Origin: an uncultured Clostridia bacterium
Lineage (GTDB): Bacteria > Bacillota > Clostridia > Oscillospirales > Oscillospiraceae
DNA length: 35,964 nucleotides
NCBI GenBank assembly: GCA_945949735.1
Contig: CAMFFO010000008.1
Span: 1 to 35,964, forward strand
Direction: 5' to 3'
This document shows positions 23,023 to 31,153 of the stretch, piece by piece; position 1 is the first letter of the stretch, and every line of letters begins with the position of its first letter. The notes under the pieces are model-generated. The model saw only the letters and a program-made list of their open reading frames with translations. It was not told the DNA's origin and ran no database searches. The translations under genes and the position numbers were made by a program.

Positions 23023-24717
23023 ATGAGACCACGGGCAAGAGGGCTTCTTTCCCTGCTGCTCGCGGCTGCGCTGCTTGCCGGATGCGCTCCGGCGGGCCCA
23101 ACCGAAAATCCATCCACCGCCCCCGAGTCCTCGGGGGCGGCTGTGGAATTTACGGGGGAAACAGCCGCCCCGGAGGAAGCCTTGAAAACCGAGCAGGCCC
23201 TGACCCAAATCCGGGCCCTGGGGGAAAGCCCCGAGGACAATTACCGGGTTTGGTACGAAATATTTGTCTACTCCTTCTGTGACTCCAACGGCGACGGCAT
23301 CGGGGATCTGAAGGGCGTGACCTCCAAGCTGGATTATCTGCGGGAGCTGGGGATAAACGGCATCTGGCTGATGCCCATCCACCCCAGCGCCTCTTACCAT
23401 AAGTATAATGTGTCCGACTACCGTTCCATCGACCCGGCCTACGGGAGCATTGAGGATTTCCGGGAGCTGCTGGAGGAGTGCGGGAAGCGGAACATCCGGG
23501 TGATCTTGGATCTGGTGGTGAACCACACCGGCTCCGACCACGCCTGGTTCACCGCTGCCTGCGAGTATCTTCGCGCCCTGGGGGACGCGGAACCGAACGC
23601 GGGGGATTGCCCCTATGTGAACTACTACAATTTCAGTCGGGAGTTCCGGACGGGGTATACCCAGGTCCCCGGGACGGACTGGTACTACGAATCCCAATTC
23701 AGCCCGGATATGCCGGATCTGAATCTGGGAAGCGAGGCGGTTCGCGCCGAGATCCGGGACATCATGGCCTACTGGCTGGGCTTGGGCGTCTCCGGCTTCC
23801 GGGTGGACGCTGCCAAGGAGTTCTACTCCGGGCAGACCGATGCCAACATCGAGGTGCTGTCCTGGCTGCAGCAGACGGTTACGGAACTGAAGGAGGACGC
23901 CTACCTGGTGGCGGAGGTCTGGGACAGCTTTGACCAGGTGACCCGCTACTATGAAAGCGGCGTAACCAGTATCTTCAACTACCCCTTCGGGGACTCCACC
24001 GGCAAGATCATCAAGGTCATCCGGGGAGCGGGGAACCCGGCCACGGTCACGAGCTTCGCCACGGCCCTGGAGAAGGCGGACAGAGCTTACCTGGGCGCCA
24101 ACCCCGACTACATTGACGCGCCCTTCCTCAGTAACCACGATGTGGGCCGGATCGCGGGCTTCTGCGGCGGGGATCCCGCCAAAACCAAGCTGGCGGGGGC
24201 CATGAACCTGCTGATGAGCGGCAGCGCGTTCCTCTACTACGGCGAGGAAATTGGCATGACGGGCTCCGGCAACGATCCCAGCAAGCGGGCTCCCATGTAC
24301 TGGAACACCCAGCGGGATTCCGGCACCACCCAGCCGCCCCCGGAGTGCGTCCTGCCGGAAAGCTACCCCTTCGGCTCTTTGGAGGAGCAGCGGTTTGATG
24401 ATGATTCCATCTATAACTACTACCGGCAGCTCATTGCCATCCGGCAGGCCATTCCCGCCATCTCCCACGGCCGGGCAGCGGCGGAGGCGGCGCTGAATAC
24501 CGGCTGCGTCAGCGCCTTCCGGAAAACCTGGGGGGAGGAAAGCTGCATCGTGCTGCTGAACATCTCCCCCGAGACGTCCCAGGCGGATCTGAGCGGCTAT
24601 GGGGATTGGACCCTTGCCGCAGCGCTGTCCGCAGAGGGAAGCCCCATTACCCTGGAGGGCTCGACCCTGGTGCTGCCCCCCTACGGCGCGGCGGTGCTGC
24701 TCCCCGCAAAGAATTGA
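23023..24717 (+). CDS. Alpha-amylase family (GH13) surface lipoprotein
   Basis: A 564-residue secreted lipoprotein. The signal peptide ends in LLAGC (lipidated Cys21). After a Pro/Ala/Glu-rich linker comes a GH13 barrel with the four conserved regions: DLVVNHT, GFRVDAAKEF (nucleophile Asp), LVAEVWDS (acid/base Glu) and FLSNHDVGR (transition-state Asp). A calcium-site-like loop DSNGDGIGDLKG lies near the start of the barrel, as in neopullulanase/oligo-1,6-glucosidase relatives. It would cut starch oligosaccharides at the cell surface for the adjacent binding protein and permeases. The start at 23023, 5 bases after malG, was chosen over a longer frame inside malG. Confidence 0.94.
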   Translation: MRPRARGLLSLLLAAALLAGCAPAGPTENPSTAPESSGAAVEFTGETAAPEEALKTEQALTQIRALGESPEDNYRVWYEIFVYSFCDSNGDGIGDLKGVTSKLDYLRELGINGIWLMPIHPSASYHKYNVSDYRSIDPAYGSIEDFRELLEECGKRNIRVILDLVVNHTGSDHAWFTAACEYLRALGDAEPNAGDCPYVNYYNFSREFRTGYTQVPGTDWYYESQFSPDMPDLNLGSEAVRAEIRDIMAYWLGLGVSGFRVDAAKEFYSGQTDANIEVLSWLQQTVTELKEDAYLVAEVWDSFDQVTRYYESGVTSIFNYPFGDSTGKIIKVIRGAGNPATVTSFATALEKADRAYLGANPDYIDAPFLSNHDVGRIAGFCGGDPAKTKLAGAMNLLMSGSAFLYYGEEIGMTGSGNDPSKRAPMYWNTQRDSGTTQPPPECVLPESYPFGSLEEQRFDDDSIYNYYRQLIAIRQAIPAISHGRAAAEAALNTGCVSAFRKTWGEESCIVLLNISPETSQADLSGYGDWTLAAALSAEGSPITLEGSTLVLPPYGAAVLLPAKN

Positions 24718-24740
24718 TCCCGCGCCTGACGGTAAGAGCG

Positions 24741-24983
24741 CGATAAATTGGTGTTTGAAAGTGCGCGTTACAAATTTCCTGTCATTGCGAACCAGTCCGC
24801 AGACTGGTGTGGCAATCCCCCGGTTGAATGGAACCAGGTAACGATTATCGTCAAAAATCGCTGCGTCTCCCATTCTTCCGGGTGCTTTTCAGTACATTTC
24901 CCCTCTATCCGGGGGATTGCCACGACCAGTCTGCGGACTGGTCTCGCAATGACAGCAAAGAACGTACAAACACCAATTTGACG
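24741..24983. repeat. Palindromic element, core B, with shared inverted ends
   Basis: The ends are CGATAAATTGGTGTTTG and CAAACACCAATTTGACG. Core B reads TGTCATTGCGAACCAGTCCG at the left and the inverse CTGCGGACTGGTCTCGCAAT at the right, with the GGAACCAGGTAACGATTATC centre in forward orientation. A small CGCGC/GCGCG hairpin touches the left end. The element fills the gap between the amylase-like and TraX-like genes. Confidence 0.9.
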
Positions 24984-25030
24984 GCCAATTGAGAAAACGA
25001 AGCTGCCCGGGTACGGGCGAAAGGAGCACT

Positions 25031-25807
25031 ATGGAGCGCATTCAAGATCGGAAGCCCTCGGGGCTGAACGCCAATGCCCTGCGGGCCTGGGGTATGGCGT
25101 TTCTGGCGTTGGGCGTGGTGGGAAGAACCATCCTCCAGAACCGGCTGCTGTGCCTGGATCAGACGTCCCCCATGGAGCTGGTGGAGGCAATGCAGACCTC
25201 CGCTGCCACGATGATCATGGCCACGGCGGCTCTGGTGCTCCAGGCGATGGAAACCTGCGCCGTGCCCATCTTCGCCTTTTTGCTGGCGGAGGGAGGCCAG
25301 CGCACCTCCAATCTGCCCAGGTACATCCTCCGGGTGGGGATTCTGGCCGTGGCCACGGAGATTCCCTATAACCTGGCGTTGTCCGGCAGGTTCCTGGAGC
25401 TGGGCAGCCGGAACCCGGTGTTCGGATGCCTGCTGGGGCTGGTAATGGTCTGGTTCTACCGCCGCTATGACGGGAAAGCCTTCTCCCACAGGGGCATCCG
25501 GGTGTTGGTGACCCTGGCCGCCATGCTGTGGTGCGTGATGCTCTCGGTGAGCCATGGCCCCGCGCTGCTGCTGGTGCTTGCGGCGTTGTGGGCGCTGCGG
25601 GATAAGCCCATGCTGCGCGGCATGGGAGGAGCCGTGGCTGCCCTGGTGTGCAGCGTATTCAGCCTGTTTTACATGGCTTCCCCCATGGGCTTTCTGGCCG
25701 TCCACTTCTACAACGGCGAAAAGGGCCCGGACAACCGTACCGTCAACTATCTGGCCTACCCTGTGCTGCTGCTGGCCGTGTGGGCGGTGGGTGTCGTATT
25801 CTTCTGA
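25031..25807 (+). CDS. TraX-like membrane protein
   Basis: A 258-residue polytopic membrane protein with about seven to eight hydrophobic segments. The stretch PIFAFLLAEGGQRTSNLPRY followed by ATEIPYNLALSGR is the signature of TraX-type acetylase-like proteins; HFYNGEKG near the C-terminus also fits. TraX acetylates pilin in F plasmids, but chromosomal clostridial relatives have unknown targets, so only the family is claimed. ATG 25031 follows AAGGAG; an upstream ATG at 24989 lies next to the repeat and has no good site. Confidence 0.82.
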   Translation: MERIQDRKPSGLNANALRAWGMAFLALGVVGRTILQNRLLCLDQTSPMELVEAMQTSAATMIMATAALVLQAMETCAVPIFAFLLAEGGQRTSNLPRYILRVGILAVATEIPYNLALSGRFLELGSRNPVFGCLLGLVMVWFYRRYDGKAFSHRGIRVLVTLAAMLWCVMLSVSHGPALLLVLAALWALRDKPMLRGMGGAVAALVCSVFSLFYMASPMGFLAVHFYNGEKGPDNRTVNYLAYPVLLLAVWAVGVVFF

Positions 25808-25813
25808 AAAACC

Positions 25814-25836
25814 GGGCCGCTCCCATTGGGCGGCCC
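25814..25836 (+). terminator. Intrinsic terminator after the TraX-like gene
   Basis: GGGCCG pairs with CGGCCC around an inner CCC/GGG pair, followed by TTTCGTTT. It starts 7 bases after the stop codon. Confidence 0.75.
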
Positions 25837-25898
25837 TTTCGTTTGCGGAAGCAAAAAAAGCCGGGGAAAACCGATAGCCGGAATATGACAGATCCGCA

Positions 25899-25927
25899 TT
25901 GACACAAGAGAAATTTCATTTTATAAT
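25899..25927 (+). promoter_or_regulatory. Consensus promoter of the Dlt-like operon
   Basis: TTGACA (25899-25904), a 17-base spacer and TATAAT (25922-25927) match the sigma-A consensus exactly. The first gene starts at 26324, giving a leader of about 390 bases that contains two palindromic elements. Confidence 0.88.
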
Positions 25928-25984
25928 ATTCGAGTTATTCACAGCGCAAGATCAGCCCGGAGGGAGATATCCGGCTGAGAGTAA

Positions 25985-26060
25985 TCAATTGGTGTTTATA
26001 ATTGACAATTAGCAATTGACAATTGACAATTAAGGAATCCCTTCGGGATAAAAAATGTGC
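25985..26060. repeat. Left half of a core-E element
   Basis: It begins CAATTGGTGTTTATAATTGA, so here the shared end directly joins the core-E ATTGACAATT units, then runs to AAGGAATCCCTTCGGGATAA. No matching right half is found; a core-D element begins 20 bases further on. It may have been truncated when the neighbour inserted. Confidence 0.75.
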
Positions 26061-26080
26061 TTATCGGGGTAACTCAGCTA

Positions 26081-26280
26081 CCCGATAAATTGGTGTTTGC
26101 AGATTTCCGAGCACTTTACATTTTTGCTGTAGGGGAGGCATTCATGCCTCCCGTGAACGCGGTACGTTTTCGCCTAACGTTTCGGAAAATCGATACATTT
26201 TACCGCCGGGAGGCATGAATGCCTCCCCTACAGTGTTTATCCAACGTTTCCAAAACAGACCTGCAAACACCAATTTGACG
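26081..26280. repeat. Palindromic element, core D, with shared inverted ends
   Basis: The ends are CCCGATAAATTGGTGTTTGC and CAAACACCAATTTGACG. The core is GTAGGGGAGGCATTCATGCC with its inverse GGGAGGCATGAATGCCTCCC. A hairpin TTATCGGG..CCCGATAA overlaps the left end. It lies in the leader of the Dlt-like operon and closely matches the core-D copy at 4554-4752. Confidence 0.9.
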
Positions 26281-26323
26281 ATTTACTGCAGGCCCCGGGG
26301 CGGGGCCGGATTGAGGTGAGGCA

Positions 26324-27841
26324 ATGGAGATCCACGTTCTTTCTTATCTGGAACGGTCGGCGGAACGGTTTCCGGAAAAAACCGCCGTGACCGATGAATT
26401 CGGTTCCGTGACCTATGACGCGCTGCTGCGCGACAGCCGCCGGATGGGCACGGCCCTGGCCCGCCGGATTCAGCCCGGCGAGGCGGTGGGCGTGTATATG
26501 GAAAAAAGTGCCCAGACCCTGGAGGTGTTCTTCGGCGCGGTGTACGCGGGGGGCTTTTACTCCTCCCTGAATCCGGAGCTGCCGGCTCAGCGGCTGGGTC
26601 AGATCGTTTCGGTGCTTGCCCCCGGGGTCATCGTTACAAGCTCCGAACTGGAAGCCGCCGCCCGGGAGATCTTCCCCGGGTATCCCATCGTCACCGCCGG
26701 GGCTCTGGCGGAGGAATCTGAGGATTCCGCCCTGCTCTCGGAAATCCGCCGGGGCGCGGTGGATACGGATCCGCTGTATGTGAATTTCACCTCCGGCTCC
26801 ACCGGGGCGCCAAAGGGCATCGTGGTGGCCCACCGGAGTGTGCTGGATTTTATCGGCTGCTTCACGGAGATCTTCGGGATTACCTCCGGGGACGTGATCG
26901 CCAACCAGGCTCCCTTTGATTTCGATGTGTCCGTGAAGGATATCTACTCCGCCATGGCTGTGGGAGCCCGGCTGGTGCTGGTGCCCCGGCGGCTGTTCTC
27001 CGCCCCGGCGGCGCTGACGGACTTTTTGTGCGGCAACGACGTGACCACCATGATTTGGGCGGTGTCCGCGCTGTGCCTGCTGACCACCTTCCACGCCCTG
27101 GACTACCGGACGCCGGAGAAGGTGAACAAGATCCTTTTCAGCGGCGAGGTGATGCCCTTCAAGGCATTGAAGGAGCTGCGCAAGCATCTGCCCGGGGCGA
27201 TGCTGGTCAATCTCTACGGCCCCACGGAGATCACCTGCAACTGCACCTATCACATTCTGGAGGAGCGGGACTATTCCGGAGGCATTCCCATCGGCCGCCC
27301 CTTCCCCAACGAGGATGTGTTTCTGCTGGACGGGGAGAACCGGAAGATTACGGCCCCCGACATTCCCGGCGAGATCTGTGTCCGGGGTACGGCCCTGGCT
27401 CTGGGCTACTACGGCAATCCGGAGCAGAACGCGGCCCACTTCGTTCAGAATCCCCTGAACCCCCACTACCCGGAGCGTATTTACCGCACCGGGGATCTGG
27501 GCAGGTACAACGATCTGGGGGAGCTGGTGTTCGCGGGCAGAAAGGACTTCCAGATCAAGTACATGGGCCACCGGATCGAGCTGGAGGAGATCGAGCGGGA
27601 GATGGCCGGGGTGTCCGGTGTGGAACGGTGCTGCTGCGTCTTTGACGAGAAGCGTTCCCGGCTTATGGGCTTCTATGTGGGAACCATCGGCAAGGACACG
27701 CTCCACGCCGCCATGAAGGGGAGCCTCCCCGACTATATGATCCCGGGGATCCTCCGTCAGGTGGAGGAAATGCCCCTGACCAAGAACGGAAAAATCGACC
27801 GCAAGGCGTTGGCCGCGCTGACGGGAGGGAGAAACAGATGA
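26324..27841 (+). CDS. Amino acid-adenylating ligase, DltA-like
   Basis: A 505-residue member of the ANL (acyl/aryl-CoA and NRPS adenylation) superfamily, the size of a stand-alone DltA. Core motifs are visible: A3 NFTSGSTGAPKG, A4 APFDFDVSVKDIYS, A5 NLYGPTEITCN, A7 YRTGDLGR, A8 GRKDFQIKYMGHRIELEEIE and A10 LTKNGKIDRKAL with the catalytic lysine. The A4 aspartate (FDVS), which contacts the substrate alpha-amino group in DltA and NRPS domains, is kept. It should activate an amino acid with ATP and load it on the carrier protein encoded at 29290. The next gene overlaps by four bases (ATGA). Amino acid specificity cannot be read reliably; D-alanine is not assured. Confidence 0.88.
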   Translation: MEIHVLSYLERSAERFPEKTAVTDEFGSVTYDALLRDSRRMGTALARRIQPGEAVGVYMEKSAQTLEVFFGAVYAGGFYSSLNPELPAQRLGQIVSVLAPGVIVTSSELEAAAREIFPGYPIVTAGALAEESEDSALLSEIRRGAVDTDPLYVNFTSGSTGAPKGIVVAHRSVLDFIGCFTEIFGITSGDVIANQAPFDFDVSVKDIYSAMAVGARLVLVPRRLFSAPAALTDFLCGNDVTTMIWAVSALCLLTTFHALDYRTPEKVNKILFSGEVMPFKALKELRKHLPGAMLVNLYGPTEITCNCTYHILEERDYSGGIPIGRPFPNEDVFLLDGENRKITAPDIPGEICVRGTALALGYYGNPEQNAAHFVQNPLNPHYPERIYRTGDLGRYNDLGELVFAGRKDFQIKYMGHRIELEEIEREMAGVSGVERCCCVFDEKRSRLMGFYVGTIGKDTLHAAMKGSLPDYMIPGILRQVEEMPLTKNGKIDRKALAALTGGRNR

Positions 27842-28995
27842 CCGCTGAAGGGGCTTACTACGAGTTCGATATGGGCATGGTGCGCCGCAGGCTGGATTAT
27901 CTGCGGGAACACCTGCCGGATGGCATTGCCCTTGCCTACGCCGTGAAGGCCAACACCTTCCTCATCCGGGACATGATCCCCTGGGTGGAGCGGTTTGAGG
28001 TCTGCTCCCCGGGTGAACTGCGGATCTGCGACAGGCTGGGAGTTCCCCCGGAGAAAACCGTGATCTCCGGGGTGTACAAGACGCCGGAGTTTATAGAGAA
28101 GCTGGCAGCCTCCCCGGGGGACAGGCTCTACACCGTGGAGTCCATGACCCAGTTCCGGCAGCTGCGGGAGCTTTCCGAGCGGTACGGCAAACGGCTTCCG
28201 GTGCTGCTGCGGCTGACCAACGACAGCCAGTTCGGCATCAATGAGGAGGATATCCGCCGGATCGTGGAAAACCGGGGGGATTACCCGCTGCTGGAGCTGC
28301 GGGGCGTGCAGTTCTTCTCCGGAACCCAGAAAACCTCCCTGAAGAAGCTGGCCCGGGAGCTGCGGAGCCTGGACGATCTGCTGCACGGCCTTCAGGAGGA
28401 TTACGGCTACCGGGCCCGGGAGCTGGAATACGGCCCCGGCTTCCCCGTTGCCTATTACAAGGAAGAGACCCTGGACGAGGAGGCCCTCCTCGACGGCTTC
28501 GCCCAGCTGCTTACGCAAATGCGCTTTTCCGGCCATGTGACCCTGGAGCTGGGCCGGAGCATTGCCGCCTGCTGCGGAAAATACTTCACCCGGGTGGTGG
28601 ATCTCAAGCACAACAGAGGACAGAATTACCTGCTGGTGGACGGAGGGATGCACCAGATCGTCTACTTCGGCCAGTACATGGGCATGAAGCACCCGATCCT
28701 CACCGTGCCGGGGAAGGAATCGGAAGCCGCCCGGGATACCTGGAACATCTGCGGCTCCCTGTGCTCCATGAACGACATCCTGGCAAAGGCCGTGCCCCTG
28801 CCGGAAATGGCCATCGGGGACACGCTGTGCTTCCACAATACGGGGGCCTACTGCATGACCGAGGGCATCAGCCTGTTCCTCAGCCGGGACATCCCGGAGG
28901 TGTACCTGATCCGGGAGAACGGGGCGCGTGTACGGGTAAGGCGGCGGTTTGAAACCGATCCGCTGAATACCCCCACGCCGGAGGGAAACGGATAA
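27838..28995 (+). CDS. Fold-type III PLP-dependent decarboxylase (LysA/BtrK-like)
   Basis: A 385-residue member of the diaminopimelate/ornithine decarboxylase family. The Schiff-base lysine is Lys37 in AYAVKANT. ELGRSIAACCG (237-247) is the phosphate-site ELGR/EPGR motif. CGSLCSMNDILAK (305-317) holds the substrate-side Cys309 and Asp313. HNTGAYCMTE is the C-terminal PLP-contact motif. The usual LysA GxHxHIGSQ appears as GVQFFSGTQ, more like the BtrK-type decarboxylases that act on carrier-protein-bound substrates (from memory, to be checked). It overlaps the ligase gene and precedes the carrier protein, so an ACP-linked substrate is inferred. A free diaminopimelate decarboxylase is the main alternative. 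Confidence 0.85.
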   Translation: MTAEGAYYEFDMGMVRRRLDYLREHLPDGIALAYAVKANTFLIRDMIPWVERFEVCSPGELRICDRLGVPPEKTVISGVYKTPEFIEKLAASPGDRLYTVESMTQFRQLRELSERYGKRLPVLLRLTNDSQFGINEEDIRRIVENRGDYPLLELRGVQFFSGTQKTSLKKLARELRSLDDLLHGLQEDYGYRARELEYGPGFPVAYYKEETLDEEALLDGFAQLLTQMRFSGHVTLELGRSIAACCGKYFTRVVDLKHNRGQNYLLVDGGMHQIVYFGQYMGMKHPILTVPGKESEAARDTWNICGSLCSMNDILAKAVPLPEMAIGDTLCFHNTGAYCMTEGISLFLSRDIPEVYLIRENGARVRVRRRFETDPLNTPTPEGNG

Positions 28996-29050
28996 CAAGC
29001 GACGATTCAGCGATCCCTTTGGGATGCCCGATCAGGCGAACGCGGCAGCC

Positions 29051-29245
29051 TGATAAATTGGTGTTTAGAATTGACAATTGACAATTAACAATTGACAATT
29101 AAGGAATCCCTTCGGGATGATTTTAAAATATTTATGCTGAAAATACTGCGTTATTATTTCAGAATCGTCCCGTAGGGACACAATAATTGTCAATTTTCAA
29201 TTGTCAATTGTCAATTCGGTGAAGCCGTTCAAGCCCCAATTTATC
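29051..29245. repeat. Intact core-E palindromic element inside the Dlt-like operon
   Basis: The left end TGATAAATTGGTGTTTAG leads into AATTGACAATTGACAATTAA and GGAATCCCTTCGGGATGATT. The right half has CGTCCCGTAGGGAC, then AATAATTGTCAATTTTCAAT and further CAATTGTC units, and ends AAGCCCCAATTTATC (one shared-core change). This is the reference copy for recognising the split and half core-E copies. An ATCAGGC..GCCTGAT hairpin overlaps the left end. It separates the decarboxylase gene from the carrier-protein gene without an evident terminator. Confidence 0.85.
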
Positions 29246-29289
29246 TGCCCGTTGCCGTCAATATATGATTTGGAAAGGAAAGAGAAATT

Positions 29290-29520
29290 ATGGAAACCCT
29301 GTACGAAATTCTGGAGGACATTCAGCCCGATGTGGACTTCAAAACCGAGCGGGCGCTGATTGACGATCATCTTCTGAGCAGCCTGTCCATCCTCTCCCTG
29401 GTGGCGGAGCTGGAGGACGAATTCGATGTGACCATTCCCGCAGTGGAGATCATCCCCGCCAACTTTAACTCCGCGGAGGCCATGTGGAAGATGCTCCAGC
29501 GGCTCCGGGAGGAGGAGTAA
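29290..29520 (+). CDS. Acyl/aminoacyl carrier protein, DltC-like
   Basis: A 76-residue acidic, helical protein. LIDDHLLSSLSILSLVAELEDEF corresponds to the phosphopantetheine-attachment helix of carrier proteins; Ser31 in SSLS is the expected attachment site. The residue before it is Ser rather than the usual Asp (DSL). A four-helix pattern with the conserved acidic EDEFDV after the attachment helix fits DltC/ACP. It would receive the activated amino acid from the ligase and present it to the MBOAT protein. The ribosome-binding site is GGAAAGG, and the MBOAT gene starts two bases after the stop. Confidence 0.88.
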   Translation: METLYEILEDIQPDVDFKTERALIDDHLLSSLSILSLVAELEDEFDVTIPAVEIIPANFNSAEAMWKMLQRLREEE

Positions 29521-29521
29521 C

Positions 29522-31144
29522 GTGGGGCATCTGGTGTCGCTGCTGCTTCGGGGCACACACAGTGATCTGACCTCCTTTTTCTCCCTGCTGTTTTTGGGGG
29601 TATTTCTCCCCGCGGCGATTGCGCTCTACGCCATAACCCCCTCCAAATGGAAAAAGTATGCCCTTCTGGTTACCAGTCTGGGCTTTTTCCGCCTTGTCAG
29701 CGGGGAACTGGTGCTGTATCTTCTGGGAAGCATTCTGCTGACCTGGGGCTTTGGCCTCTGGCTGGGCAGACTGCACCGGGACAGGGACGCGGCGGTGAAG
29801 GCTGCCGCCAGGGAGGACAGGAAGGCCCTGAAACGGAAATTCCTGCTCCGAAGCCGCTGGGTATTGGGCCTGGCCGCCGCCGCTCACATCGGCGGGCTGC
29901 TGACGGTGAAATATACCGGCTTCTTCCTGCGCAATGTCAATACGCTTCTGGGGGTGGAGCTTCCTATCCCCGGCTTTGTCATGCCCATCGGCGTGTCCTT
30001 CTTTACCCTCCAGGCGGTGTCCTACCTGTTCGACGTGTACCGGGGGGTGCAGGAGGCGGACGGGAATGTGCTCCGGGTGGGCCTGTTCCTCAGCTTCTTC
30101 CCCCAGATCGTGGAGGGCCCCATCTGCCGCTACTCGGAAACTGCCGGGCAGCTTTGGAATGCCGGGGGCATCACCTGGAGGAATCTGACCCTTGGGCTGC
30201 AGCGCATCCTCTTTGGCCTGATGAAAAAGCTGGTGGTGGCGGACCGGCTGAACGGCTTCGTCGATGGGGTGTTCACCGGCGTGGATGCCTGTCAGGGCGG
30301 CGTCATCGCCCTGGCGGCGGTGTGCTACACGGTGCAGCTGTATATGGATTTCTCCGGAGCCATGGACGCTGTGGCGGGCATGGGCCAGATTTTTGGCGTC
30401 ACCATGCCGGAGAATTTCCGTCGGCCCTTCTTCTCGAGAACCATTTCCGAGTTCTGGAGCCGCTGGCACATCACTCTGGGCGCCTGGTTCAAGGATTACA
30501 TCTTCTACCCCGTTACCATGTCGGGGCCCTCGAAGAAGCTGACCTCCGCCGCCCGGAAGCGGCTGGGCAACCACTATGGCCCGCTGCTGGCGGGAGGCGT
30601 GGCCCTGTTTTGCGTGTGGCTGTGCAACGGACTGTGGCATGGGGCGGCCTGGAGCTTCCTGTTCTTCGGAATGTACCATTTTGTGCTGATCTACCTGGGC
30701 TCCCTGGCGGCGCCTGTGGTGAAGCGGGTCAACACCCGCCTTGGGGTGAAACCGGAGCGTCTGCCCTACCGGATCGCCCAGACGGTTCGCACCTGCCTGC
30801 TGGTAGTGGTGGGCGAGCTGTTCTTCCGGGCGGATGGCCTCCGGGCGGGGCTGCGGATGTTCCGGAAAATGGTGACGGATTTCCGCTTTGATTCCATCAG
30901 CATCCCCATGCTGAAAGACCTCCGCATCGATCCCCAGGATTTTTTCATTGTGGGCGTGACAATGGTCATCGTGTTCGTGGTGAGCCTGCTGAACGAGCGG
31001 GGGATCGTGGTAAGGGATGCTCTGGAGAAAAAGCCCACGGCTCTGCGCTGGGCGGTGCTGTACGCGCTGATCCTCTACATCATCATTTTCGGCGCCTATG
31101 GCAAGGGCTATGTGCCTGTGGACCCCATGTACGCCAATTTCTAG
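29522..31144 (+). CDS. MBOAT family O-acyltransferase, DltB/AlgI-like
   Basis: A 540-residue membrane protein with roughly ten hydrophobic segments. PIGVSFFTLQAVSYLFDVYRG and FSRTISEFWSRWHITLGAWF are strongly conserved MBOAT stretches, and CNGLWHGAAWSFLFFGMYH contains the catalytic histidine (LWHG). It would move the acyl or aminoacyl group from the carrier protein across the membrane to an extracellular hydroxyl of a polymer. The start is GTG 29522, one base after the carrier-protein stop, with GGAGGAG inside the end of the previous gene. The family also includes alginate and peptidoglycan acetylases, so the acyl group is inferred from the operon. Confidence 0.92.
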   Translation: MGHLVSLLLRGTHSDLTSFFSLLFLGVFLPAAIALYAITPSKWKKYALLVTSLGFFRLVSGELVLYLLGSILLTWGFGLWLGRLHRDRDAAVKAAAREDRKALKRKFLLRSRWVLGLAAAAHIGGLLTVKYTGFFLRNVNTLLGVELPIPGFVMPIGVSFFTLQAVSYLFDVYRGVQEADGNVLRVGLFLSFFPQIVEGPICRYSETAGQLWNAGGITWRNLTLGLQRILFGLMKKLVVADRLNGFVDGVFTGVDACQGGVIALAAVCYTVQLYMDFSGAMDAVAGMGQIFGVTMPENFRRPFFSRTISEFWSRWHITLGAWFKDYIFYPVTMSGPSKKLTSAARKRLGNHYGPLLAGGVALFCVWLCNGLWHGAAWSFLFFGMYHFVLIYLGSLAAPVVKRVNTRLGVKPERLPYRIAQTVRTCLLVVVGELFFRADGLRAGLRMFRKMVTDFRFDSISIPMLKDLRIDPQDFFIVGVTMVIVFVVSLLNERGIVVRDALEKKPTALRWAVLYALILYIIIFGAYGKGYVPVDPMYANF

Positions 31145-31153
31145 GAGGACGGA

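Noticed and set aside
22981..24873. A 630-codon minus-strand open frame opposite the amylase-like gene
   Set aside because: Shadow frame; the plus strand has all four GH13 catalytic regions. Its start lies inside a core-B repeat.
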